Shown here: positions 1 through 8,142 of the stretch, piece by piece
Layout of the letters: every line of letters starts with the position of its first letter
How positions within the stretch are numbered: position 1 is the first letter of the stretch
From: Biscogniauxia marginata
Taxonomy: Eukaryota > Ascomycota > Sordariomycetes > Xylariales > Xylariaceae
NCBI GenBank assembly: GCA_022695795.1
Contig: MU404283.1
Coordinates: 1 to 10,746 of the forward strand
Direction: 5' to 3'
Length of the DNA stretch: 10,746 nucleotides
Notes under the pieces: model-generated
The model's input: the letters and a program-made list of their open reading frames with translations, nothing else
What the model was told of the DNA's origin: nothing
Database searches by the model: none
Position numbers and translations under genes: made by a program

Positions 1-92
1 TTTTAATATTATAATTACTTTTTAATATTATAATTACTTTTTAATATTATAATTACTTTTTAATATTATAATTACTTTTTAATATTATAATA
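1..92. repeat. 19-bp AT-rich tandem repeat
   Basis: A unit of five T followed by AATATTATAATTAC (19 bp) is repeated head to tail about 4.7 times with almost no divergence, starting at the window edge. The last copy breaks down after AATATTATAAT. Because the array begins at base 1 it may be longer outside the window. It is pure A/T apart from one C per unit. It is a minisatellite-type repeat in AT-rich intergenic DNA and no coding role is visible. Confidence 0.93.
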
Positions 93-879
93 AAAGTACC
101 TTGAAATCTCTTTAACGAACAAAGCATAATAAATCTCTTAAACTAATCTCGATTTATTATTACCTTTAAATCAAGAAAAACCTAATACGTACTTACTTAT
201 AAGGTCAGTTAACTAAGAACATATAAAGAGGTTCGTCACAAAATCACGGGATATGAAAAGCTATTATCTAGATAATTCTAGGAGAAATTTATATCTTTAA
301 AATAGAAAATAAATAACCACTCGTCAGAAATAATCTTATATAGTTGAAATAATTATATATTACTCTAGCAGATATATTGCCTTTTCAGTTGTTTCCGTGG
401 CCCTAGTGCTCTGGTAAATTCCACATTTGTTAGCACCAAATGGCCCCTTCTCTACGGAGAAAAACTACTGTAGAGTTTGAACTAAGGGGGACTGCTGCAA
501 TATCGTGCTAGACTTAATTAATACAAACTATGTAGTAACTCCTTTTCCATTGTCTCATTATGTTTACCAGCTGTTCTTTCCATTTGACCCATATTATATT
601 ACTTGCATGTCCTTCTCTGATGTCCCGTCCAGGCCCCTGGCACAGTTCTTCTTCCGTGAGAGACAAAGATAGCAACATTTGACACCGACTATCTAGGCAA
701 TGATTAGTCCTTGAACTACGACGCCAACATCAGATAACTCGTTTCAGGCACCTACTCAAGCTTAGGTTGATAATTACATCACTGTAGCCATACGGAAGTT
801 CTGAAGCGTTTGTCTTTCGTCTTACATCGTATTTGCGACATATGAGATCTTCAACATACCTGTTACACGACTTAACACC
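93..879. other. AT-rich intergenic region upstream of the DUF4419 gene
   Basis: No credible coding region is seen on either strand. The first 300 bases are very AT-rich and dense in TA dinucleotides, and composition becomes more balanced towards the gene. The last few hundred bases presumably hold the promoter of the downstream gene, but no clear TATA box at a useful distance can be named. An ATG at 842 opens a 21-codon upstream frame that overlaps the main start at 880 and ends at 907. Confidence 0.6.
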
Positions 880-907
880 ATGTCAGATACCAACAGTGGT
901 AGTCTAA
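842..907 (+). promoter_or_regulatory. Possible upstream ORF overlapping the DUF4419 start
   Basis: An ATG 38 bases before the main start opens a 21-codon frame in a different phase that runs through the main ATG and stops at 905-907. If the transcript begins upstream of 842, this uORF could lower translation of the DUF4419 protein. The transcription start is not known, so this is inference. Confidence 0.25.
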
Positions 908-2058
908 ATGTCATCAACATTCGCCCTACAAATGTTGGCACGAACCATGATGAAACGGTTTCTACCTCTGGAGAGCTTTTCAGGAAAGCGGCAGCAGCAT
1001 GGATCATTCCTGAGGTGCCCAGAGACCTGATCGACGAAGATGTCTATTTAGATGACCGTCTACTCCTCCAGACTTCTTTCGCTGGTCTTAGCGACGATGA
1101 TAGAATAGCCCCTCACCCAAGGGGTCTTGTTGAAACTATCATTCGTGCCTACCAGCAGGATCTCCATCTGATCCTGCGCCCTGACGACATTTGGCTAGCC
1201 ATTCTGATTCAATTCAGCTTCTATCTCAATAGTGAACAACAGCCCGAAGCGCGTGAAGAACGGAGGACTCTGGAACTCAATATTTGCCCAGCGGTCCTCG
1301 GAACACACATGGGTACGCAAGAAATTGCCGGAAATTTCGCTTCCCTCATCCAAGACCAAATTACCGATGGTGGGTTCAGTTGGATCATCCCCGACTTCAG
1401 TACAACTACCTCCCATGATATAACTATCGCTTGTATCGCCATGCTAGCGACAGCGAAACATTACTTTTTGTATGAATGCCATGGTGGCTGTGGGTTTCCT
1501 TCTGTTACTCTGATGGGAGGGCAAGGAGACTGGGAAAAGATTCTCAAGCGCATAGGCAGGATAGAGAATTTCGGGAGCGAATGTATCATCCAATGGGCAA
1601 AGGCTCTGCGTGTTGTGGTGACTGGATTCGTCAAGAGCTTCGACTCTGTCGATAGCCAAGCCACCACGGACTTCTGGATGCGTGCTGTACATTCTACCGG
1701 AAGAAGTATCCCTAGTACCTTGACGACCATCTCGGGCTGGCTTGTTGTATTCTGCTTTTGGAATAACCAAGGAGAGGCCATATGCAATTACACAGACGAT
1801 GGAAGCGCTCTGCTTCTAAACCACGTCGTCTTCCCTGCGGTACAGGTAGAAGACCTACCCCTGGGGGTCATGGAAGCCCAAATGGTATACAAAGACTACA
1901 GTCGCTCGGTAGAGACTATTATTAGCCTCATCGCTAGTCACGTTGGCGCTACTGTCTCAACCATGGTGGAGGACGATGATGATGCTGCGGGTAAATATAA
2001 TACGTACCAACCTCGCTCAGGGTGGTGGGTGGTGCAAGATGACATCAAGCGTATGTGA
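880..2058 (+). CDS. DUF4419 domain protein, function unknown
   Basis: A single open frame of 392 codons. Family match is by recognised motifs of DUF4419 (Pfam PF14388), a eukaryotic family common in fungi with no established biochemical role. The N-terminal hallmark is HPRGLVETIIRAY (residues 79-91), followed by PDDIWLAIL (101-109). A central CGFPSVTLMGGQGDWEKI lies at 204-221 and SGWLVVFCFW at 285-294. The protein ends in a Trp-rich SGWW block near residue 382, as is usual for the family, so it looks full length. No signal peptide or clear membrane segment is visible. The start is supported by A at -3 (ACCATGT). An acidic run of four Asp lies near residues 365-368. A consensus fungal donor GTATGT sits at 2051, just before the stop, so a spliced alternative C-terminus is possible. 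Its nearest neighbour is the same-strand oxygenase about 640 bp downstream; no functional link is implied. Confidence 0.88.
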   Translation: MSDTNSGSLNVINIRPTNVGTNHDETVSTSGELFRKAAAAWIIPEVPRDLIDEDVYLDDRLLLQTSFAGLSDDDRIAPHPRGLVETIIRAYQQDLHLILRPDDIWLAILIQFSFYLNSEQQPEAREERRTLELNICPAVLGTHMGTQEIAGNFASLIQDQITDGGFSWIIPDFSTTTSHDITIACIAMLATAKHYFLYECHGGCGFPSVTLMGGQGDWEKILKRIGRIENFGSECIIQWAKALRVVVTGFVKSFDSVDSQATTDFWMRAVHSTGRSIPSTLTTISGWLVVFCFWNNQGEAICNYTDDGSALLLNHVVFPAVQVEDLPLGVMEAQMVYKDYSRSVETIISLIASHVGATVSTMVEDDDDAAGKYNTYQPRSGWWVVQDDIKRM

Positions 2059-2700
2059 AGCAAGTAGGAAATGCAGTGCTGGATCCTGGACTTTGGGTAG
2101 CAACGTCTTGTAAATTCTCGCGGATAGAACATGGCATGGCGTTAAACAGTTGGCCAGGCAGAGTATAGAAGAAATTGATTACCGCCCGCACACTTCTATT
2201 CAGAGACTAATGAAGCCAATCCCATGGGGAGTATAGGCCACCAGGTGAGCCCAAACCACATCATTCTGACATACTAGTACTCGACAACTTTTATCATATC
2301 AAAAGATTTAAAATTGAAGTAAACGAAAGACATATCGTATCGAAATGTTTTAAATACCTATATTATGTGGTGAGAGTTTGAAAGTAGGTGTATTCTAAAA
2401 TGTAGTGGCTTTCTGGCTTGATAGTACACGGCTATAGGCTGGCATTGCTGCTGTGCCGCAGTGATAATATGCATACTGGGTAGTTATGCACTGCCACGGC
2501 TCCATACGTCAATCAGGCAACTTCCAACAAGATGACAGATAATTAGGAAGCATGAAGGGTTCTCCCTCTTCATCCATTGTATCAGTCATATGTAGGTACA
2601 GTTCTATCCCGGGACAGTCTGCCAGTAACATTACTTATCATACCCAATATTCTAGTTACTCATTTGCTCACTAACCTCGCCAACTAAGCATCGTCTAAAA
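2059..2700. other. Intergenic spacer between the DUF4419 and oxygenase genes
   Basis: About 640 bp with no coding frame worth calling on either strand. It is AT-rich around 2280-2400 and more balanced elsewhere. It should contain the 3' end of the upstream transcript and the promoter of the oxygenase gene, but no firm TATA box or poly(A) signal can be assigned. It contains the imperfect hairpin at 2455-2500. Confidence 0.6.
2455..2500. repeat. Imperfect inverted repeat (hairpin)
   Basis: Three paired blocks are nested: GCCG+CAGT (2455-2462) with ACTG...CGGC (2490-2500), and GCATA (2471-2475) with TATGC (2485-2489). Pairing is interrupted by an 8-nt bulge on the left and a 3-nt bulge (CCA) on the right, around a 9-nt loop. 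That is 13 pairs in total. It could be a transcription-end structure of the DUF4419 mRNA or chance; no function can be assigned. Confidence 0.35.
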
Positions 2701-3582
2701 ATGCCGGGGTACCGTACGGACACTTCCTTGCCCGTGAAACCGATCTATAGGTCGAATGATGTCGACATCCCGGACGACTTCCTCATATCCGCGGTGGATG
2801 ATTCCAAGCCTATTACCTTCACCCAGATAGACTTTGAGAACTCTGTCCTTCCTGAATACACGGGCGCCTTCGCCGTGGTGCTCGACCACGTGCTCAGCCC
2901 CTCCGAGTGCGCCAAGCTCATCGCCATGGCCGAGGACAGCGTCACGGAAGAAGACAAGCTGGACGGATCTCCGTGGCGCCCGGCCCTGGTCCACGTCGGC
3001 GGTGGTTACGAGGTCCTATCCCCCAACTACCGGGCCAGCGACCGTATCATCTGGGACAACCAGGAGATCGTCGACCGCCTGTGGGCACGCCTCCAAACAG
3101 TCCCCCATATCAAGGAGAAGCTTATCTCGTTGTCCACCGCTGACCTCTTGGGCGGTAGCCGAAACGACCCTTCGACCTTAGACTTCTACAGGGTCAACAA
3201 ACGGATGCGGTTCCTCAAGTACGGCGAGGATCAATTCTTCCGCCCGCACTGCGACAGTTCCTACGGAGAGGCGGTGGAAGACGGCGGATTCGTGCAAACG
3301 TGGTTCACCCTACACCTATATTTGAATGACTCGCAGCAGGCGGTCGGCGAGGAGGCCGACCTAGTAGGCGGCGCGACATCATTCCTATCTGTAGACGAAA
3401 GCCGCAAGATGGATGTGGATCCGAAGGCGGGCAGGGTGCTCATTTTCCAGCATATGAGACTTCGGCACTCCGGCGACGATGTCATGATCGGTACCAAATA
3501 CACCGTGAGAACAGACATTATGTATCGACAACGGTCTGATAGCGTCAGGCATTCTTCGGGGAGGGGTTTATATCCTAGATAA
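2701..3582 (+). CDS. 2-oxoglutarate/Fe(II) oxygenase, prolyl-4-hydroxylase-like
   Basis: A single exon encodes 293 aa. The fold class is read from the metal and cosubstrate residues. HCD at 183-185 (in FFRPHCDSSY) gives the HxD iron ligands, and H256 gives the distal iron ligand. K266, exactly ten residues further on in IGTKY, matches the lysine that binds 2-oxoglutarate in prolyl 4-hydroxylases. The preceding FLKYGEDQFF (171-180) is the usual strand before the HxD. All catalytic residues are present, so an active dioxygenase is expected: 2-oxoglutarate + O2 + substrate to succinate + CO2 + hydroxylated product. The substrate is unknown and need not be a prolyl residue. No signal peptide is seen, which suggests a cytosolic or nuclear location. 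The start has AAAA before ATG. The gene is clearly more GC-rich than its flanks and converges with the MYND gene, with 348 bp between their stop codons. Confidence 0.88.
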   Translation: MPGYRTDTSLPVKPIYRSNDVDIPDDFLISAVDDSKPITFTQIDFENSVLPEYTGAFAVVLDHVLSPSECAKLIAMAEDSVTEEDKLDGSPWRPALVHVGGGYEVLSPNYRASDRIIWDNQEIVDRLWARLQTVPHIKEKLISLSTADLLGGSRNDPSTLDFYRVNKRMRFLKYGEDQFFRPHCDSSYGEAVEDGGFVQTWFTLHLYLNDSQQAVGEEADLVGGATSFLSVDESRKMDVDPKAGRVLIFQHMRLRHSGDDVMIGTKYTVRTDIMYRQRSDSVRHSSGRGLYPR

Positions 3583-3930
3583 CTCGGTGCATCGCTGTAG
3601 GTATTCTTATCTAGTTTCTAGACGGTACCAAACCATTGTCATATTACAATATACTCATTGTGCCCCTTCACCCGCCTTTGATACTATACCGCGTGATTCA
3701 AATTAGCTTTGATATAAAAACGCGGAGCCAGGCTGTCGTAGCCGTGTAGTACGACCTTGTCGTCTGTCATCTTCAACGCCTACGCAGGCGGCTAATATTT
3801 AGCACAGGCTGATGACTAGGAGGTGTCCGTTCTGAATCACCAACCTAGTGAATGACTCTTTATTAGCCTTTGATTTAGACATCCTTCAAGCGCAGTACGC
3901 AGTACGACAACAATAAGCTTAGACAGGCCG
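3583..3930. other. Convergent intergenic spacer (3' ends of two genes)
   Basis: About 350 bp between two convergent stop codons. No open frame of note is seen. It should carry the 3' UTRs and poly(A) sites of both neighbours. A TATA-like GATATAAAAA lies near 3710-3719 but has no gene downstream on the + strand, so it is probably fortuitous. A short direct repeat, CGCAGTA in two copies (about 3891-3904), is present. Confidence 0.55.
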
Positions 3931-4668
3931 TCAACCCCATATATCCTTAATTGACCTTAGAACCTTGCAGTTCGATTTATGGCCCATATCACCCCAGCCC
4001 TTTACTTGGCAACTCTGTGGCACGCATTTGGTTCATTAGTTTTGAGGGCATTCCCCCTTATCATCTAGGGGGCTCGACGGATGAGGGCTTACTTTACTGC
4101 AGTACGCCGCCGTCCCGCACCCAGTGCATCTTGACAGCGAGCCCGCATCGTTCCCGCACGCAGCGCACTTCCGCCCAACATCGTCGCCATCCAACACCAG
4201 ACCCAGCTCGAAGACTCGTTCCAAGCTACCTGGGATCACCTAGTCATCCAGCGGGGTTAGAAGACATCTCCATTGCCATGGGCGGCTTGCTCTGCAGGAA
4301 AGCACACTACTGACCTTCACGTCCCCGCCGCAGCCCCGCTCGATCCGCACGATAGCCTTCTTACCCTCTTCGCGATCCGTCCTTGTCGCGCGGGCCGCTA
4401 CGAGCGTGTGGCCCTTCCGGAACCCCCTGCCCTTGAGGTCCACGACGCCAGGATCATCCTCGAAAGTGACGGCGAAGTCGACGCCCTTCCGGTCCGTGAC
4501 GATCAGCGTCGGCTTCGTTAGCGTCATGTTCTCTTTGATCTGGGCGAGCAGAAACCACGTGAGATCACCGCCGTCGCTGTAGCCAGATGACGGTGATGAT
4601 GCTGATGGTAGTGCCGGGGGCAGTTCGTAGAATGCCGGGAATGCGGCCAGATCGGTAAAGTTCGGCAT
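3931..4668 (-). CDS. MYND-type zinc-finger protein, three exons
   Basis: Exons are 4668-4315, 4239-4093 and 4014-3931, giving 194 aa and a TGA stop. Intron 1 (75 bp) has GTCAGT, branch CTAAC (4260-4256) and TAG. Intron 2 (78 bp) has GTAAGC, branch CTAAT (4039-4035) and CACAG. Both are phase 0. Splicing joins three frames into one complete MYND finger: C143-x2-C146, C156-x2-C159, C165-x3-C169, H179-x3-C183, with the usual YCSK and CQ landmarks. The Cys169-His179 gap is two residues longer than in the classic finger, a variant I recall from other fungal proteins. The finger is at the extreme C-terminus. Residues 1-118 form an unnamed N-terminal region with a Pro/Ser-rich stretch and a TDRKGVDFAVTF segment. 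MYND fingers usually bind proline-rich peptides, so an adaptor or regulatory role is plausible but unproven. The start has A at -3. Confidence 0.87.
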
Positions 4669-4901
4669 GATTAATCAGTCCTTTACGCTCGCGCGGCTTT
4701 AGGTACGTGTATACTTTTTATAATTCGTTTAGAAGTGAATAAAATTATACCGGTGTGATACACTTCAATTGTGAGGACAAGATATTCCAGTAGGAAAGAT
4801 GTAGTTGAAAATTTTGATTGATGTTAAACTTGAGCGCTTAAACCGTGAGGCCTGAAACACGGAGACGCCCTGGTCAGAGCCACTGTATCAAACCTACCTA
4901 G

Positions 4902-5093
4902 TCAAAGAACGTTTCTGACGGTAATCACACATCTTAAGAAGGGTGGAAAATAAAAGCAAAGATTCAATAAATAAATACGAGCATTATGTTGATAAGAATG
5001 AGGAGACATTTGGGCGGATAGCGTCGTCGTCGAGAGGATTACAATGCTTAGACAAAAACAGAGGAGCATCTTTGCGCGGGCCGTCCAACGCAT
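4902..5093 (-). CDS. Candidate small secreted peptide (63 aa), uncertain
   Basis: This short frame has a true ATG with A at -3. Its N-terminus reads like a textbook secretion signal: a basic n-region (MRWTARAK), a hydrophobic core (MLLCFCLSIVILS) and a small-residue end (TTTLSAQ) that would allow cleavage after about residue 27. The remaining 36 or so residues (starting MSPHSYQHNARIY) are partly hydrophobic and carry two Cys. They match no family I know. It lies alone in a gene-poor AT-leaning stretch, about 230 bp upstream of the MYND gene start and on the same strand. Against it are the small size, the AT-rich codons in the second half and the lack of any recognised homologue. A chance frame is at least as likely as a gene. 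Confidence 0.2.
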   Translation of the reverse strand: MRWTARAKMLLCFCLSIVILSTTTLSAQMSPHSYQHNARIYLLNLCFYFPPFLRCVITVRNVL

Positions 5094-5340
5094 TATTTGG
5101 GATACATTTGGGACACATTTCCTAATTGAACCGACGAGATGTTTGACACTCGTTTAATCTTTTCTCCTTCATTCTCCCCGAGAATGAACTTTAAAACAAA
5201 GATTATCGAGGAGAGCAGGGTGCTTCTCGATGAAGATGGGTTTATCACGCACTTAATTAGACGGGAGTAACTCGTGTGAAGAAAACACCGACCGGAGACT
5301 TTGCAACTTGGTGGGATCGTTCCAATAATCCACTATACCC

Positions 5341-5360
5341 AGAGCATTGCGGTATGCTCT
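5341..5360. repeat. Perfect 7-bp inverted repeat
   Basis: AGAGCAT (5341-5347) and ATGCTCT (5354-5360) flank a 6-nt loop TGCGGT, followed by ACTGCCC and a run of six T. It resembles a hairpin plus T-tract, but in a fungal nuclear genome this has no terminator meaning for RNA polymerase II. It is recorded as a structure only. Confidence 0.5.
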
Positions 5361-7358
5361 ACTGCCCTTTTTTGATTTATAGGGGAAAAGTGATATGCGC
5401 TTTAGCTTAGTGAAGCTTATAGTTCAACACCCTTCTTGTTAAGTATAGTCATTTTACCAAGACTTAACTCCTGATCGGTTAAGTTCTGTCACCAACTATG
5501 GACTATCAGGCTATACATGCCTAGTTATACACGGGCAATCTCTATACATGCAGAAAATGTCCACGTTGATGAAATGATGGGTATTATTCCTCCTTAACTT
5601 GACATATAATACGGTGAACATTTATTATATTCTGCTTTTACGACATCAGTTGGCGGATCTGAGCTATGCTTGCGACAATAATGGAAAAGAATGAGCTTTA
5701 GGTGAAATTGGAGCCAGTCACATCCTGTAGCCATGCCTAGTGGTTATTAGATACTTAGTCCTTACGATTAATCATATGAACCAGTTTAATTTTCAATTAT
5801 ATAAATCGGTAGAGAGACTATGAATTGAATCTAGTAACCTTCCCCAAGCCAGTCCGTCAAATATTGAGACATCTAGTATTCCCTTAAGAGACCTCAACTT
5901 CACTACTCCCAGTAACTAGTAGTTAGGATTAGAAAAGAGGAAGCAATTCTAGTAAGCTTAACTTAGTAAGCATCGATGCCGACACAACTTCATAATGAAG
6001 GTAAGTATATACGTAGGTATTACTCTTTTCAACCCTCCTCGCCCATCGTACTCGCCAATCATTCCCCAAGCCCCGATCTGCGATGCTCAGCATTTGGTGA
6101 TAGATTTATCAGCGTGGATAGTACATGTGGCGACCATAATTAGCAGCGTTATATTATTGCATGCCAGTGAATATTTTATCACCGAAAGGAGGCAATAAGC
6201 TCGTCGTTGAGTGTATCTTACCAACTACCTTAGTGTCCAAGTAAATATAAACAAGGCAATGTACTTATCCACCCTTCATGGCTCTCCCGGTGTATTATGA
6301 AAATGATGCAGCCCGTTTCCTGGACAGTAGTCTTATCGCATAGTGTCCCTTGCTTTAGGACTAAAGGCATTTGATAGGGACATCTACATTCTTCTTGCCT
6401 CGTTTCCCGCCAAGAATTATTAACCTATGTAAGATAATTATGAGAGACTACCTTACTAAAAGCAAGTTCTAGCTTACTAAGGCCAACTGAGTCTATCTCC
6501 TCCAATCAGCCTTGTATTTTCCTTTCTAATGGGTTTCTTGGGGTCATTTAAGTATCTTCACCTATCTTAACTTGTGCCATGACGAGGATGCATACTTAGA
6601 TGCCCAACTGTGAGACAAGTCGATAACATTTCTGAGTACTCTGAAAGGTCAGCCATTGGGATCATAAAGCAAGGTAGACAAGGAAACAAACAATTACATA
6701 AAAATTGTATGAGTGAGTCCTCGGATGCCATCGGATGCCGTATTACTACATCGGACGTTCCGAGAATTTAACAATGCCCGAAATCCCCGGCCGATTGACT
6801 ACATAGCACTATATCAGGTGTTTCGCCACATAGGTTCCTTTGCAAAATTCCCACTACCTACTAAAACGTAGAAGATATACGCCGACGAAGAAGTGTGGTG
6901 TTGGATGTATGACTTGCCTTCCGCTTACCTAGTTCATCTTATGAGGGGGGGGGCCAAGGAAAGCGGGCAAATAGCCAAGACGTATTTATTGTCCCGTTAT
7001 CACAAGACATAGGCGAACGCTTACTCCGGTCTCTTCGTCACCCCAAATAAGCTACTAATATATGTAATGGCATACCAGGTGGGGTCTTGAGGATTTTACA
7101 TAAGTATAAAGTCGTACGAAAGTCGTCCACAGTTGGGATAGCGCAGACGAGACCGGGGATATTTTATGCATGCTTGGCCAATATTCTCTATACATACCTA
7201 CCTAATATATATAAAGGTCGTCGGCCAACCCTGTCCACTGATAAGATTTCCCATGACTGTTACTTGACATACGCGACTGAATAATTTAAAGACTCCGTCT
7301 ATAGTCCACGTATACATATTGATCTCTTCTCTATATCCAAGTTCGCCTAGCTAGCGCG

Positions 7359-8142
7359 ATGTCGACAGAGGTCTTATCTCAGACCAAGACCTGGCAACAA
7401 CTCACCAGCGCGCGCATCGAGTTATTCGCAGCGAACCAAGGAGCCGTCAGTCCGAACAGCCAGGCCGTTCTCAGTCTGGTATCATCATACGATTCGGGTA
7501 GGTAGTCAAATCTCCATTCCTCCTACCCCTATGACCCCCTCCCCTTTTTCCATCATTATCATTATCATCACCATCGTCTAGTGATGAGGAAATTACTGAC
7601 GAAAGAAATGGGAGTACAGTAACCTTCGACTTTTCCGACTGGACGACCGACCAGCTCAACGAGAAGACCACGTCGTTCTTCTGGGGCCTCGCGCCGGGGT
7701 CCCTCGACATCAGCTGCTACAACCTCCGGGGCACCGCTGGCGGCAGCGGAGGGGGGAACCTGCTAATCGGCGACATGCACGCCGCGTCCCTCGCGACAGA
7801 GGAGAATGATGCGGGTTGGTTTCCCTTCCATCCATCAACCCCCTTTCTTCTTTCAGTTTCCCCTCTTAAAAACTATGAACGGCAGCATGGGCTCGATCTC
7901 TTTTACCTACAACCAATTAATTATAACTAGACGCCATACGACGAAGTGCCCTTTTAGCTAACCAAATTATGGCAATAACAGAATCCGGAAAAGACATCGT
8001 CTGCATCCACGACTGGTGCGTAGAGCAGGCCCGGGCAGCCAACACGTACGTCCCGGGCCAGCGGATCTTCCGCTTCGATCGAGGCAAGTATGCCGGCCCG
8101 CTTCCGTTCCCCGGACTTAGAGTCGCGGGGGCGAGCGCCTAA
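7359..8142 (+). CDS. Unrecognised three-exon protein (164 aa)
   Basis: Exons are 7359-7497, 7620-7814 and 7982-8142, ending in TAA. Intron 1 (122 bp) has GTAGGT, branch CTGAC (7596-7600) and TACAG. Intron 2 (167 bp) has GTTGGT, branch CTAAC (7958-7962) and AACAG. Both are phase 1 and the three frames join without a stop. The exons are GC-rich with strong C/G third positions, while both introns are pyrimidine- and AT-rich, which supports real coding. I recognise no family. Visible features are an N-terminal helix-like stretch (TWQQLTSARIELF, 11-23), FDFSDW (49-54), a Gly-rich linker (84-92), Cys at 79, 119 and 124, and a basic, Pro/Gly-rich C-terminus. No signal peptide or membrane segment is visible, so it is probably cytosolic or nuclear. 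An alternative intron 1 (7502-7581) also keeps frame and inserts an acidic stretch, giving 178 aa. It could also be a truncated remnant of a longer protein. Confidence 0.6.

Larger units (their letters stand above)
4669..7358. other. Long gene-poor, AT-leaning region
   Basis: About 2.7 kb without a convincing conserved gene on either strand. Frames are short and interrupted by many TAG/TAA stops. No tRNA B-box, rRNA or transposase motif is recognised. Small structures include a perfect 7-bp hairpin (5341-5360) and two adjacent copies of a 10-bp unit, TCGGATGCCA/G (about 6722-6741). There is also a TCGGA-CGT-TCCGA palindrome near 6751-6763 and a run of nine G (6945-6953). The first 200 bases must include the promoter of the MYND gene and the last few hundred that of the gene at 7359. 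TA-rich texture would fit old RIP-mutated repeat DNA, but I cannot name a source element. Confidence 0.6.

Noticed and set aside
1195..1787. Several 70-108 codon frames on the - strand and one on the + strand
   Set aside because: They lie inside the DUF4419 gene in other frames; the DUF4419 motifs run continuously through the region, so these are shadows.
2695..3518. Frames on both strands up to 115 codons
   Set aside because: They overlap the oxygenase gene, whose catalytic residues are intact in a single frame; these are compositional shadows of GC-rich coding DNA.
3951..4521. Two + strand frames (120 and 82 codons)
   Set aside because: They run antisense to the spliced MYND gene, whose exons join into a complete zinc finger.
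5341..5376. Hairpin followed by a T run resembling an intrinsic terminator
   Set aside because: The window is fungal nuclear DNA; rho-independent terminators do not apply, and there is no adjacent gene end.
5995..6198. 67-codon + strand frame beginning with ATGAAG followed by a GTAAGT donor
   Set aside because: No recognised homology and no downstream exon could be joined with confidence; composition is like the surrounding non-coding DNA.
7087..7284. 65-codon + strand frame with no ATG at its first codon
   Set aside because: Opens with TTG, has AT-rich codons and no recognised family; in a fungal nuclear gene this start is unlikely.
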